Below, piece by piece: positions 1 through 10,423 of a stretch of DNA of 64,000 nt (the stretch's first letter is position 1; every line of letters starts with the position of its first letter). The notes below the pieces were generated by a model. It saw only the letters and a program-made list of their open reading frames with translations. It ran no database searches and was not told the DNA's origin. The stretch spans positions 30,218,401 through 30,282,400 of the forward strand of contig OX467088.1 of NCBI GenBank assembly GCA_950106755.1, in the 5' to 3' direction. A program made the position numbers and the translations under genes. The DNA is from Climacium dendroides (taxonomy: Eukaryota > Streptophyta > Bryopsida > Hypnales > Climaciaceae).

Positions 1-43
1 GTGGCAGTAGCTTGTAGAGTTTGCGCGCGCGGTTTTTTAGTCC

Positions 44-718
44 CTAAGTTCCCGTGCCCCTCAGCCTCTTGCCCATTCTTAGCCATCTGTTTGTACCTAT
101 AGAAATCAATGTAGCTTTTGAAATACCATGAATTGTCCACCCAGCCATAGGACACACTTCCCGACCCCTCAAGGTAATCCACTCCTTCCCAGCAGAATCT
201 TTGTGGATTTGTCTGTGCACCTCAATGAGACACCGTTTGCGAACATACACCCCACCATGCACATGAAGTCCAGATCGTAGAGCTTGAATATCTCCACGAG
301 GAAACGGTTGCAGGCAATTGCTTGGGCAGCATGTCTTTGTAGACACTTCTGTAATTGCTTCTATAGTAAGAAGGGAGTCCTTCTTGGGTGGATGGTCTGC
401 TTCTCTTCTCTCCTGGCAGCTTTCATAGGAACGAACACCAACACGAATACGATGACCAATGGCATTCATTGCTGCCTTGTATATGTGTGTCTGGTCATAG
501 TCATATAAACTCACGCCATTCAAAAACACGAGTTTTATGTGCCAAGAACGCATAGACCACATCCAAACAGACGGCACCTCCTCCTCGCATAAGGACTCTG
601 CAATTTGAACGGCCACCCGATCATCACCAAGAGGTTTACCATCCACATCAATGACGTCCTCCGCATCCACGCTATGACATACTCCTCTTGCAACATCATC
701 TCCTGCGTCGTTCCTCAA
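44..718 (-). CDS. Hypothetical protein, Cys-rich, transposase-like N-terminal region (3' part cut or decayed)
   Basis: This 224-codon frame is open from an ATG at 718. The frame then meets TGA at 44-46 and stays coding-like to the window edge, so the gene may be longer. Residues 130-135 are CCPSNC, and residues 189-202 (CPMAGWTIHGISKA) form a second Cys/Trp-rich block. Between them is a basic stretch with R and H residues. This spacing resembles the Cys-rich, presumably DNA-binding N-terminal segment of uncharacterised eukaryotic transposase-like proteins, but I cannot name a family, so function is inferred. Upstream on the minus strand the region 940-1911 carries six copies of the ATCCTCGA/TCGAGGAT palindrome, and a telomere-type repeat lies at 2453-2477, where a promoter could be. 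It could instead be a host gene of unknown function. Confidence 0.4.
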   Translation of the reverse strand: MRNDAGDDVARGVCHSVDAEDVIDVDGKPLGDDRVAVQIAESLCEEEVPSVWMWSMRSWHIKLVFLNGVSLYDYDQTHIYKAAMNAIGHRIRVGVRSYESCQERREADHPPKKDSLLTIEAITEVSTKTCCPSNCLQPFPRGDIQALRSGLHVHGGVYVRKRCLIEVHRQIHKDSAGKEWITLRGREVCPMAGWTIHGISKATLISIGTNRWLRMGKRLRGTGT

Positions 719-939
719 AGTAACACCCTTTGTGATCCAAGAAGCCCGTGGGACCCATCACACACTGCAATACCAGCGGGTAAAGTGGGGACCGGATTGA
801 CGAAATCATCAGGCCCATGAATATCCATACTACAAAACAGTAGTCCACGGTTAGAAAAATAAGGTGTTCAACGACATAGTACAATTACAAGTTCAGATAT
901 CAAGACTATAGAATTAAATGACAGAAAACTATTACCCAC

Positions 940-1911
940 AATTATCCTCGACTTGAGGATAATTAAATATATATCAAACCATTAGATAAAAGCAACAGAT
1001 ATCAATTACAAACCAAACTAAACGCTACCCATATGTACAAAGAATTCAAAAGCCACCATGTCAGAAAACTATTATCCACAACTATCCTCGACTCGAGGAT
1101 AATTGAACATATATCAAACCATCAGACAAAAGCAACTGATATCAGATACAAAAAAAGCTAAACGCTATCCATATGTACGAAGAATTCAAAATTCACCGCT
1201 CATAAAATCAAATCCTACGTGGATGAAATGACACAACTATTACTGATTCAAACAAGAATTTCCATTAATAATCTTCATATCGACGATAAAAAATCAAAAC
1301 AATTCTAATCCAACCACAAACAACGAAGAATAGCTTCAGAATGAGGTTTACTTTGTACGCCACTTATAAGTTCCTCACATTACTGAGTTTCATGCAGTAA
1401 CCCCAAATAACACCTACAGGTGTATCAGAAAATCAGAATGAACTCATCTAACGGAGATTCACTTCAAACATTTTAATAAAATTATCCTCGACTCGAAGAT
1501 AAATCAATACATCACACTCTCTGATTGATAAAGAAATCTAAAGACTTCAGGTCCTCTTATCTTGTAAAGACCCATCCGTCTAAAGATCAATCCAAAAGAA
1601 ATATTCAATACGAAATGAATATAAGCTATAGTGATCTAACGATTTTATCCTGGACATAGAGATAATTCATTCAAAGTAAATTTATAATATATACACAATA
1701 TTCCGTTAGGCTAGTAATCAACGATCGTCGACTCGAAGATAAGTGTACCCGACATTGAAATAAAGGTAACAATCAATTAATTATCGTCGAGTCGAAGATA
1801 AGTGTACACATAATTACCACAAAGGTATGAATTAGTTAACGTTCAATCAAACATATGCGTACCCAGAATATCCACAAAGGTGACTATCACTTATCATCGA
1901 CTCAAAGATAA
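940..1911. repeat. Cluster of six dispersed palindromes (TCGA-centred)
   Basis: Copies begin at about 941, 1083, 1481, 1722, 1781 and 1891. The copy at 1083-1101 is a perfect 19-bp inverted repeat with one unpaired central base. The copy at 940-964 has perfect 10-bp outer arms (AATTATCCTC / GAGGATAATT) but a decayed centre. Others show CG-to-TG and CC-to-CT changes. A degenerate copy is visible near 1645. The spacing is irregular, so this is not a tandem array. The DNA between copies is AT-rich and shows no convincing ORF. The cluster lies upstream of the minus-strand ORF at 44-718 and may be its 5' leader or introns. Confidence 0.85.
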
Positions 1912-2452
1912 CTATACCTAGAAATGTCACAAATGAAAATATCAGTTATGTCGACTCACTAAGAAGCTCCTGATTTCAAATCCATTCACGCTCAAAACAG
2001 TAGGACAATACACACGTAAGCAACAATGTGCAACCAGAAAAACGGGCGGGGACGGCAGAACAACAGCGCAAAAGAAACTGTTGCATGCATGAGAACTGTG
2101 CAGCAAGGCCAAAACAAAATACAATAAGGTTCGTGGGAGAGAAGGTTGAACAGTTTTGAAAGGATAGCGGCGCGGCGCCAGCAAGTTCCAATTCAAAAAA
2201 CCCGACTTTTAGGAAAGGACACGAATTCCGGCTTTCTTTCCTGATAGCTTTATCGGAAGGTGATATTTTAAGAGGAATCCTTAATTTACATTCGGTCCAC
2301 AAATTCATGGCGCCGCTCAAGTATTTTCAATAGTCAACTTGCTCTGAGTTTAGATCACTGCAGCGGAATTTAAGTCGCTTCTCCAGGAGTTTCCGAACAG
2401 CATTTACGGCCAGGGAATTTATCACTTCTAAGATTGGACGATCGATTCAACG

Positions 2453-2477
2453 TTAGGGTTTAGGGTTTAGGGTTTAG
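2453..2477. repeat. Interstitial telomere-type repeat (TTTAGGG, about 3.5 units)
   Basis: TTAGGG followed by full TTTAGGG units is plain in the sequence. Read on the minus strand it gives AAACCCTAA, the plant telo-box found in promoters of highly expressed housekeeping genes. Its position upstream of the minus-strand locus fits a promoter element. A relic of telomere repair is the alternative. Confidence 0.7.
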
Positions 2478-3573
2478 TGATCCATCGCAAGGGGGGTGTT
2501 CTTATTAATTAGTATAGCCATGGGTAGATGAAGTATATTTAACTCTATCTCTTAATTGTTTTAGATTTTTCATTATTCTATTTCTTAATTTTGTAGATTT
2601 GTATTGAGCCCATTTCAAATTTATATGGAAATTTATGCAAATTCTAGTGACATCAAAATACTTGAAGTGATTGCATGAAATTTTAAAAGTATCTTATAAT
2701 CAATATCTTCCACAATCATGTATAGCTTTGTCTGACGTCATTTAGTAAGTACAACAATAGGCCCTTTTAGTTGAATGCTATAAGTTTCAAAATAAAGTGC
2801 TATATTAGTTTAATGCAATCAATTTCAAAATAGGATGGGGTGCAAAATTTTCTTAAAATATTGTAGATGATCTTAAGGCAAGTCTCCGACATTAATATAA
2901 TAGAATAGGTGCATTAAAACATAGTGAAATTTTGTTTGACAACAAAACTATAAAAACTTTAATACTAAGTTGTAGGAACTTTAAAAATTCACATGCAATA
3001 ATAATTTTTGAACATTTCATTTGTATTTTGGAAAAGTTTATTTCAAGTATTTTACTTGTACTCCCTCTCCAAAATACAATGGGTTGAGAGCCCTTTGGAA
3101 GAATTTCAATATTTCATTTTTCGACCAGGATATAAATGGAAAAAAAGAAAGTATATTTAAAGAAAGGAAAGAGTGATAAAATAAGAATTATTAGAGCTTC
3201 TTCATTATTATTTTTAATTAGATAATGGAACCAATTTGTTAAGAGCTTAGAATGTCTACTAATATCCTTCCAATGTATCATGGAACATACTAGAAATTAA
3301 TTTGAACATACAATCCTTCAAATGAAGCTTGTGCAATTTAGATAGTAATTACAATTTTTGTATTAAAAAATTCTAGACTACTTACTAGAACAATTTCACA
3401 ATTGACGAGGTCTCCTAGCTTGGAAACAAGGCCTCCAAAGCTTCAATCTTGTATCACCAGTATCATGGAGAGCAATAAAACCTTCTTCTACAAATAATGT
3501 AGGAATTTCAAATGAAGAGAATTCAAGGTTCATTAAGCTATTACGATAACGGAAGGTGCCTCAAAAATATTTA
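2478..3573. other. AT-rich intergenic DNA, nothing recognised
   Basis: No sustained open frame, no palindrome copies and no obvious repeat were seen. It separates the telomere-type repeat from the CACTA element. Confidence 0.6.
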
Positions 3574-3576
3574 TTA

Positions 3577-4504
3577 CACTAGAAGAAAAACGTGTCCATT
3601 GCAACCCACTAAGATGCGACTATGTGTCCTATACAACTGAGATGCGACTATAGCCCTCTATATTTGCACCAAATTTCACGTGTATGTAGTTGTAGTCGCA
3701 AAGTAGTCGGAAAATGAAGAATAGGGTTACGATATTGTAACAGAAGAACTGATATGAGGTATTCTACATCCAGTATTCATTGCAGTTGTCCATGTGGACA
3801 GCTATCCGCGAAGTAGAGTCCACCGTGGAAAAATGCAATCGCTCTGATTATAGGCTGCAACTAAAAACTAGAAGATTGCAACTTAGAAATGACTCAAATG
3901 CAACTAGGAATCAACTATAATGCAACTAGAGCCCGACTACAGTGCAACTAAAAAATGATTCAAATGCAACTAGAGAACAAGTGCAATGCAACTAGAACAT
4001 GACTGAAAATCGATTCAATTGTCCCATATCAATTGTCAAGAATACCATCAGCTTGAACAGATAAGAATGGTAAGTTATAGCATTCTTGTGTAATGAATTT
4101 TGATAGTGAAATTCTAATATTTATATATTTTGTAGATTTTTACACTTTGTAGATTTCTACAATTTGTAGATTTCTATAATCTACAACTCTATAAATTATA
4201 ACCAAGTCGCAAACTAGTTGCAAACCAGTTGTATGTCAATCGCAAACCAGTTGCACATTAGTCACAAACCAGTTGCACACAAATAAGTGAAATAACTTCC
4301 ACATCAGCAACCACGTCACAGTAGTTCATCGATGAAGTTCTCCATTTCCTATCGAATGACAAACAACCTCGCGACTGCAATGCAACTCATGCGACTTGTC
4401 CACTGCGACTGTAGACTCCAGAATATCACCAAGTCGCAAACGTTCGATACGACTACAAACCAGTCGCAAACCGCAGTCGCAAAACCCTGATTTTTCTTTT
4501 AGTG
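3577..4504. mobile_element. Non-autonomous CACTA (En/Spm) transposon, 928 bp
   Basis: The left end reads CACTAGAAGAAAAACG. The right end, reverse-complemented, reads CACTAAAAGAAAAATC, matching the plant CACTA terminus CACTAnAAGAAAAA. The 3-bp target duplication TTA is perfect (3574-3576 and 4505-4507). Inside are many subterminal copies of short motifs such as TGCAACTAG and GTCGCAAACCAGT in both orientations, a hallmark of CACTA elements thought to bind the transposase. No transposase frame is present, so it depends on an autonomous partner elsewhere. Confidence 0.93.
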
Positions 4505-4507
4505 TTA

Positions 4508-5233
4508 CTACACTGAACTTCAATTATATCTTGCAATCTATGTAGTCAAAAATTGTATAATAAAATTCATCATATGTTTGGATACAAATGTTTTTTATTG
4601 TAATGAAAAAATTTGAATTTAATTTGGATAAGAATAATTTTAGAGTATTATTTGATCTTGTATAAATATAAAACCTCTTTCGCTAAATCACTCACAATTA
4701 TTGCTTCTAGCCTAAAATAATAATATGCAAAGCATATATAATACATAGTGAAATTATAATTTTTTTCTTGAAATATACATATTTTGAGGAAATATTTTGA
4801 ATTCTAGAAATATAAATTATTTACCATGACATTTTTCCTACAAAATTTTTCTTATTCATAGGTGTTGCATTTATTTACGTCCAAAAAAATCGTAAGAACT
4901 ACATCTATTTTCAATGTATATGATCTTTTTCCAATTAATCTTGTTTAGTGTAGGGTTGCTTTCAAACTCCTCGATAAGACCCTATAAGATTCAAATGAAT
5001 GTAACAGACCCACTTACAAATTATTTATAGATTTCATAAAAATTTGTAGACTCCAATGAAATGAATAGCGAAAGAATTTGAATTAAATAAATTGAAATTT
5101 TTCTACAAAAGTTAACCCTAAATTCAAAAAATCCCTTATGATTGCATCAACCCTACACAATACTTTGATTACAGCTTGCTTAAGATGTTAGAAAACTCTT
5201 AGACATGAATAGTAAATCATTCAATGGACTCAG
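4508..5233. other. AT-rich intergenic DNA, nothing recognised
   Basis: No gene-like frame was seen. The stretch ends where the first palindrome of the next cluster begins. Confidence 0.5.
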
Positions 5234-5382
5234 TATCCTCGCCTCGAGAATAAAAAGGACCACAAGTCTACTAAATTATCCTCGCCTCGAGGATAAATAT
5301 CCTCCCCTCGAGGATAAATATCCTCCCCTCGAGGATAAATATCCTCGCCTTCAGAATAAATATCCTCGACTCGAGGATAAGT
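5234..5382. repeat. Tandem array of the palindrome: five 21-bp units, plus one outlier
   Basis: Five head-to-tail units occupy 5278-5382, each exactly 21 bp, of the form ATCCTC(G/C)(C/A)CTCGAGGATAAAT. A solitary copy lies at 5234-5252. The unit is divisible by three and stays open in one frame, where it reads as a (Y)P(R/P)LEDK heptad. It is the only tandem arrangement of the palindrome in the window. Whether it is translated is unknown. Confidence 0.9.
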
Positions 5383-5422
5383 ATCCACAAAGCACAAAAA
5401 CATTTGGGACCCTGGGAACTTT

Positions 5423-5657
5423 TTATCGTTGAGTCGACAATAATCATCCTCGCGTAAATGTCTATGGCCTAAATATTTAGTCATGCTGGACTATTGGTAA
5501 TTGCAATTATCTTCGGGTCGATGATAACTAGTTTGTGGACCGAACGTGTATGCAAAAACCCTATAACTGAACATTAAACGAGGATTCGAATTACTAAACC
5601 CTAAGACATTCTGTATAGGACAAAGAGGAATTGCCTAAACCCTAAACCCTTAAACCG
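5423..5657. repeat. Two diverged palindromes and telomere-type CCCTAAA repeat
   Basis: Palindrome relatives lie at 5423-5443 and 5507-5527. Telomere-type sequence lies at 5592-5604 and 5634-5656 (CCTAAA units, about three). The following 5.66-6.2 kb is comparatively GC-rich and lacks a convincing long gene. Taken together this could be the promoter and 5' leader of the plus-strand locus starting near 7.2 kb, mirroring the telo-box of the minus-strand locus at 2.45 kb. Confidence 0.6.
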
Positions 5658-6454
5658 AGCCTGATTCCTCCCCAAACTACCAAGCCTACTACCTAGACCT
5701 ACCACTGCCAAGCCTAGCAGGCCGAGCCTACACCGCGTGGTCTGGCGCCGCCAATCTGTGTTGCCGAGCCTGCCGCCGTTTAGGTTCGGCACTGCTTTGG
5801 TAGGTCATTTTCCTCCCGCCAGCGCACGTACGCGCATTTGTTTTCTGAGCTGTGAATGTGTTTAGTTTCTGTGCATGTGTATAGTTGTTGTGCGTGATTG
5901 TGCGTGATTCTTTGCGGCCAATGTAGTTGAGTGAGTTGTTTCTTGTGAGTGCGTGTAGTTCAGTGAGTTCAATTGAGTTCTGTGTGCGTGATCTTTGTAT
6001 GAGAGTTATTTGCGCAAGTTTTTGTGTTTGTGTTTGTGAATGGTAGTTTGAAGCTCTGCGCACACCTTCATTTTCATTTCCAAGTCGTTTAGAATCGTCC
6101 TTTCCCATAGTGCATGTAGTGGAGTTGGAGTGGAGCGTCGACAAATTTTTTGGGTTTCAGCGCTTGTGTACTGCTGTTATTATCAGGTATGTATTCAGTT
6201 CTTGTTCTTGAATTTCAATTTCTACCTTCTTGCATTGCACTTGCAGTTTGATTTGTTGCTTTTCCTTTTGATTAGTTCATAGTTGCCTGTAACAAGGTTC
6301 GAGTTCATTAGTGTTCAGTTGTTACATTCATAGTTCCTATCTGGACGAATGATTTAGGGTTTAGTAATACGACATGGGATTCAAGGAACTTCATTTGAAC
6401 ATAAGTTTTAGGGTTTACGCCTACACGTCCATTTCCCGAACGAACATGCTGCAG
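5658..6454. other. Likely promoter / 5' leader region of the 7.2-kb locus
   Basis: A GC-rich patch (5.68-5.83 kb) is followed by GT-rich DNA. ORFs here are short or low-complexity and look like by-products of that composition. A GTATGT donor-like site lies at 6187. No firm transcription start can be placed. Confidence 0.3.
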
Positions 6455-7099
6455 TTATCTTCGACCCGAAGATAATTGTGTTTTTCCTTAGTCCAGCACG
6501 ATTTCATTTTCAGGGTCTAGTCATTCTAGAGAGGATAATTATCCTCGACTCGACAATAACAAATTCGAGGGGTCTCAAATCCATTCTTGCCTCGAGGATA
6601 ATTATCCTCGGGGCGAGGTTAACCTCGTGTACCCATGGTGCAATTTATCCTCAAGTCGAGGATAAATTGCGCACAACAAAAGGATTAATAATCCGATGTC
6701 CGTGCAGAAATGATAGCTGAAGCGTTGGAAAACCAAGTCAATTATCGTAAAACCAGCATTGTACATTCCATCAGATGAGTTTTAATTCACAATAAATTTG
6801 AGTGTTTTGATGTCTACGCGCAGTCCTAGAATGTCCGTGCTACTATTATCGTCGACGCGAAGATAATTGTGTTCATCAATACAAATTAAAAATGCTAAAA
6901 TAAGAAAAATTAAAGCCTGCCAAAGGCCTATTCAGGTATGTCAAAGACACAAGAGAACAACATAATGACACTGAAGATGATGGAATCCCGTATCAATGAA
7001 ACACATATAATTCAATTGCATCAGAAGACTAAAGTGAACGAACCATTACTCCAACTAGGTCCACAATGATGACGGTCATTTATCTTCGATTCGAAGATA
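6455..7099. repeat. Cluster of palindromes, including a 31-bp copy with 13-bp perfect arms
   Basis: Copies lie at 6455-6475, 6537-6559, 6582-6620, 6640-6670, 6845-6868 and 7081-7099. The 6640-6670 copy has perfect 13-bp arms (GCAATTTATCCTC / GAGGATAAATTGC) around a 5-base centre. Copies at 6455 and 7081 carry matched changes in both arms (TATCTTCG / CGAAGATA), so pairing is kept although the sequence differs from the commonest form. At 6533-6548 two half-sites meet to make GAGGATAATTATCCTC. Confidence 0.88.
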
Positions 7100-7221
7100 C
7101 ATTGCTTCCTCTTGTCCGAGAGGATAGACCATATTCATGGTCGCCATCGTATCTAGCTATCAACATTGACATCACGCCATGAGTAGAAGTAACAACATTC
7201 TAGGAGTCAAGCCTAGAAATA

Positions 7222-8703
7222 ATGGAAACACATCCTCGACTCGAAGATATCCTTAGTGGAAGTCGTAACCTGATCAATACGTGGGCAAGTGCAGATATGG
7301 AGGCGGAAGGCAGTTACGACTACTCACCTACACTACTACTGATGGAGCCGTTCAAGAACCCGTTTGTGAACGAGCCGTTCACAGCTGAATTGCCAGAGAC
7401 TTACAGGAAGCTCTAGCGATTCAAAGACAACAACATTGCCGCGTGGTCATTCGGCATGAATAAGTACAAGGATTACGTCTACCTTCTCTACCGCGCCAAG
7501 GATCAGACGACCTTTTTACCACTGAAGTAGAACGAGAAAGTTTCAGTAATCGAAGAGCACCACCAACACTATGTCGTTATTGTGCTCCGGGACGTTGGGG
7601 AAGACGGGCGTGCTGGTGATCACTACCACTCTCTTGTCCTAGACATAAAAAGTGATCACGCACGGTTCGACATGGCGTATCTTGTCACTACTTTGGAGGC
7701 GTCTTAGATTACGGAATTGGTGAGGACGTTTGAGGCATCAAAATATCTACCCTGGATTGATGGTACAGCGTTTGTCATTTGTAGAAGACTCAATAATATC
7801 TGGAGAGCATTAGATCGATATACAATCAGACATGTGCAGCAAGTCCCTCCAATTGGTGTGCCTTAGAATCGAAAGAAAAGGAAATCAATTGACCCAAGCC
7901 AGACAGCGACTGCTTCGGGTAGTGTTGCAACTGGTCCAGGACAAGTGTGTTCGGAGCCACGCAGTCATCCGGAGACTCAATCCGGAGGTCCATCGAGTTC
8001 CAAGCCAAAGCGACCGCGGGGAGGCATTGCATCCAAATCAGCAGTGGCTGGTAGTTCTGGGTCAGTCCTTACGACTGTGGAAGCAGTCGACAAGGAGAAA
8101 AAGGATTTCGAGGATTTTGCTGAAATTCATAAGAATTTCTGGAATACTCACGTCGCCTGCTTTGTGTTGGGCCAAGACCCTATTGTAGTGTTGATCAAAC
8201 AATGCTTTCTTGCGAGAGACGAGTATATTATTCGGAAGCTCGAGAGAGGCATTATTGAGGACGTGAAGAAGGAGCTCATCCAATTGGGCGATATCAAGCA
8301 AAGGCAGCGTATTTGCATCACTCCTGTGGATGCCAAGAAACGACTTTTGAAGTCCCCACCCCTGAAATGGGATGACATTAAGGACGGCGGATTCATGATA
8401 ATCAATGGCCAACACAGTGTCACCGCCTCTCAGGAGTTGCAGGTTGAGGACTGCGATGAAACGCGAAGGCGAGAACTTCAGACGTGGGAGGCTTACGTTG
8501 TGTGGACCCTAGACCTAGAGATGTTGACAAACATCTCCGCCTTCTACAACTCCACCAACCACCTCGATCACGCGCAGCCAACCTGGGGGAACCAGATTGT
8601 TAGTTGTCGAAACATCTGGATCCATTGTCTCCGCCCGACAAATGATCCAGAGGAGGCAAATTTCAGAAGAAATGGAGCCGTCTTAAGTAGTATCCAGTAC
8701 CAG
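7222..8703 (+). pseudogene. Locus 1, exon 1: protein with ParB/DGQHR-like motif, four in-frame TAG codons
   Basis: One frame runs 494 codons from ATG 7222 to the donor CAG|GTAAGT after 8703. It is broken only by TAG at 7414, 7528, 7705 and 7864. From 7867 on it is open and gene-like. Around 8390-8420 it reads IINGQHSVTASQEL, followed some 45 residues later by an Asn-rich helix (FYNSTNHL). That arrangement resembles the GQHR...N pattern of ParB/DGQHR-type proteins; this match is by motif only. The first codons (HPRLEDI) are a copy of the 17-bp palindrome, so the true start may lie elsewhere. A paralogue might be functional; this copy would need readthrough at four sites. Confidence 0.55.
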
Positions 8704-8862
8704 GTAAGTCTTGAATGATCCTCATTATCTTCGAGTCAAGGATAGATTTCCTATAGTAGACATTGTTTGCAATACATGTCAGTAGTAATTAATTATCATC
8801 GATTCGCAGATAAGTGCGAAATATGTAGCTGTGCATTGACCCAACCTACTCGTGTCTTGCAG
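8704..8862 (+). other. Intron 1 of locus 1, with two palindromes
   Basis: Donor CAG|GTAAGT and acceptor CTTGCAG|AAA give a 159-bp, phase-0 intron that joins two frames of matching character. It contains diverged palindromes at 8724-8744 and 8793-8813. Confidence 0.7.
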
Positions 8863-10184
8863 AAATTTTGTAAGCTTATGGTCAGTCGCTTCAAAAATAT
8901 CAATCCGGAAAAGGACGGAGCGACTATCAAGACAGCAGCTGACTTGAAGTGTGAGATGAAGATTATCACGCTTCGGGATAGTCTTTTCAAGTACTAGAAT
9001 GAATTTCTGACGATGCATTCTGAGGGCGAGTTAGTCGAGCCAATCACAGGGCTGAAGTTTAAAGAGCTCAAGGGCTTCAATCAAAAAGCTTTCTCCTTGA
9101 AACGAGAGTTTTTCAAGCACCTCGGCCACTTCACAGACAAGGACTTGGCTGCATATGCAATGCATTTGCTGAACAAGACACCTTCCCAGAATGGGTCTTA
9201 CCCGAAAGTGTCCGTGCAGAGGACGAAGATTTTGGTGCCCGACAACTATGCTGGCGCAGATTGGATTGAACGCAGGAAGCGGAAGAAGATTGTCCTTGAA
9301 GAACTCATAGCTATCAAGCCCTCGTTGGACTTACGACAAGACAATGGAGACGTCTTGGACAACGTCTGGAGGGCATGAAAAGCGAGGCACCGATTTTCTG
9401 CGTCGACATGGGACTTCCTTCTTTCACACCCTCGAGGAGAATTTTTTAAGAAGAGGTTGACGAATGAAGCCAAGAATCGGAGGGCAAAAGATCTTGGAGA
9501 GAAGTTCGAGGACGAACAAACTCTTTTCCAAAGGTTCATGAAGTTGAAGTATAGATTGCCTTCTATTTCTGGAGGAGTGGCATTGAGGGATTGGACATTC
9601 AAGAAAGGGTTCTCGTCGTCAATGGGAGTTACAATTACGAGCCACGGCCTCTCAACCTCGCCATTCTTGATGTCCGTCAACTCTGGAAGCCCAAGGAGAC
9701 GGACAAAACACCATCTCTGCAACCATTCCTAGAGTTCCTTGCCACGAAGTTGCAGCCAGCAGCTATGGAGGCGAGTGTATGGTTGTGGATCCTGGGCGAC
9801 CCAACTGAACAGCAAACTGCTGCACAATTTGCCAAAACTCAACTCACAGAGTTTGACTGCGTTCAGTCGAGATACATTTCCAACCGAGCGGAGCGGCTGA
9901 ACAATGTAACGAACCGGTCATCGGCTCCTCCAATGCCGCTGCTCTTTCTATTCAAGAAGGGTGACGAGCACGCTTCTCTGGTGCGGCAGAGAATGAAAAC
10001 GGAATACGGCACCCCCGATATTCCGTACTACCTGGATTCCTCCAAGAACAATGAAGCGAAGTGGAGGTTGTACGCGACGGAACTTCGAATGGAGTTCTAT
10101 TTCGAGATCCTCCAAAGCTTCGCGGTTTCCGGCGAAAATGTCTTGGGCATCTACGTAGGATTGAAGTGTGTGCTGGCTGCAAAG
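8863..10184 (+). pseudogene. Locus 1, exon 2: hypothetical, TAG, TGA and one frameshift
   Basis: The frame from 8863 continues exon 1 in phase. It is stopped by TAG (8995) and TGA (9376) but stays open across them. Near 9590 the coding character moves to another frame (DIQERVLVVNGSYNYEPRP) and runs to the donor AAAG|GTATGC after 10184. Composition is that of a soluble, charged protein. No known domain was recognised. One indel plus two transition-type stops make this copy non-functional as read. Confidence 0.55.
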
Positions 10185-10423
10185 GTATGCTTATCCTCGA
10201 CTCGAGGATAGTTTATTGCTTTTGTTCAATTTTCTAGCATAGGCTTTGTTTTTACATGTTTTTATGATCCTTGAATTATCCTCGACTCGAAGATATAGTC
10301 AATTCTATTCATAATGGCGTAATATATTAGTGACTATGGTGTTTAGGAAATTATCCTCGACTTGAGGATACAAACTCTATAATCATAGTGACTAAGATTT
10401 GGCTCCATTGTTGGCTTGTCTAG
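10185..10423 (+). other. Intron 2 of locus 1, with three palindromes
   Basis: A GTATGC donor and a CTTGTCTAG acceptor bound a 239-bp phase-0 intron. It holds three palindromes, at 10191-10210, 10276-10295 and 10351-10370. The first starts only six bases after the splice donor. In a transcript each could fold as a short hairpin. Confidence 0.65.

Noticed and set aside
1976..2320. 114-codon minus-strand ORF at 2.0-2.3 kb
   Set aside because: No recognisable domain and competing overlapping frames; it may be 5' leader of the left-edge locus, but I could not support it as coding.
2453..2477. A chromosome end
   Set aside because: Only about three units, with genes and transposons continuing on both sides; an interstitial telo-box is more likely.
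5278..5382. CRISPR array
   Set aside because: The 21-bp units abut without unique spacers, and the rest of the window is plainly plant nuclear DNA.
5728..6144. 138-codon minus-strand ORF at 5.7-6.1 kb
   Set aside because: Composition follows GT-rich DNA, no domain or splice context, and it overlaps the likely promoter of the plus-strand locus.
7222..8703. A variant genetic code in which TAG means glutamine
   Set aside because: Several stops replace Trp rather than Gln (12734, 49322, 44714), TGA and TAA also occur, and the intact prohibitin gene follows the standard code.
10191..10210. Palindromes as bacterial-type terminators or evidence of contamination
   Set aside because: They lack a following T run, sit in GT-AG introns and in plant-type surroundings.
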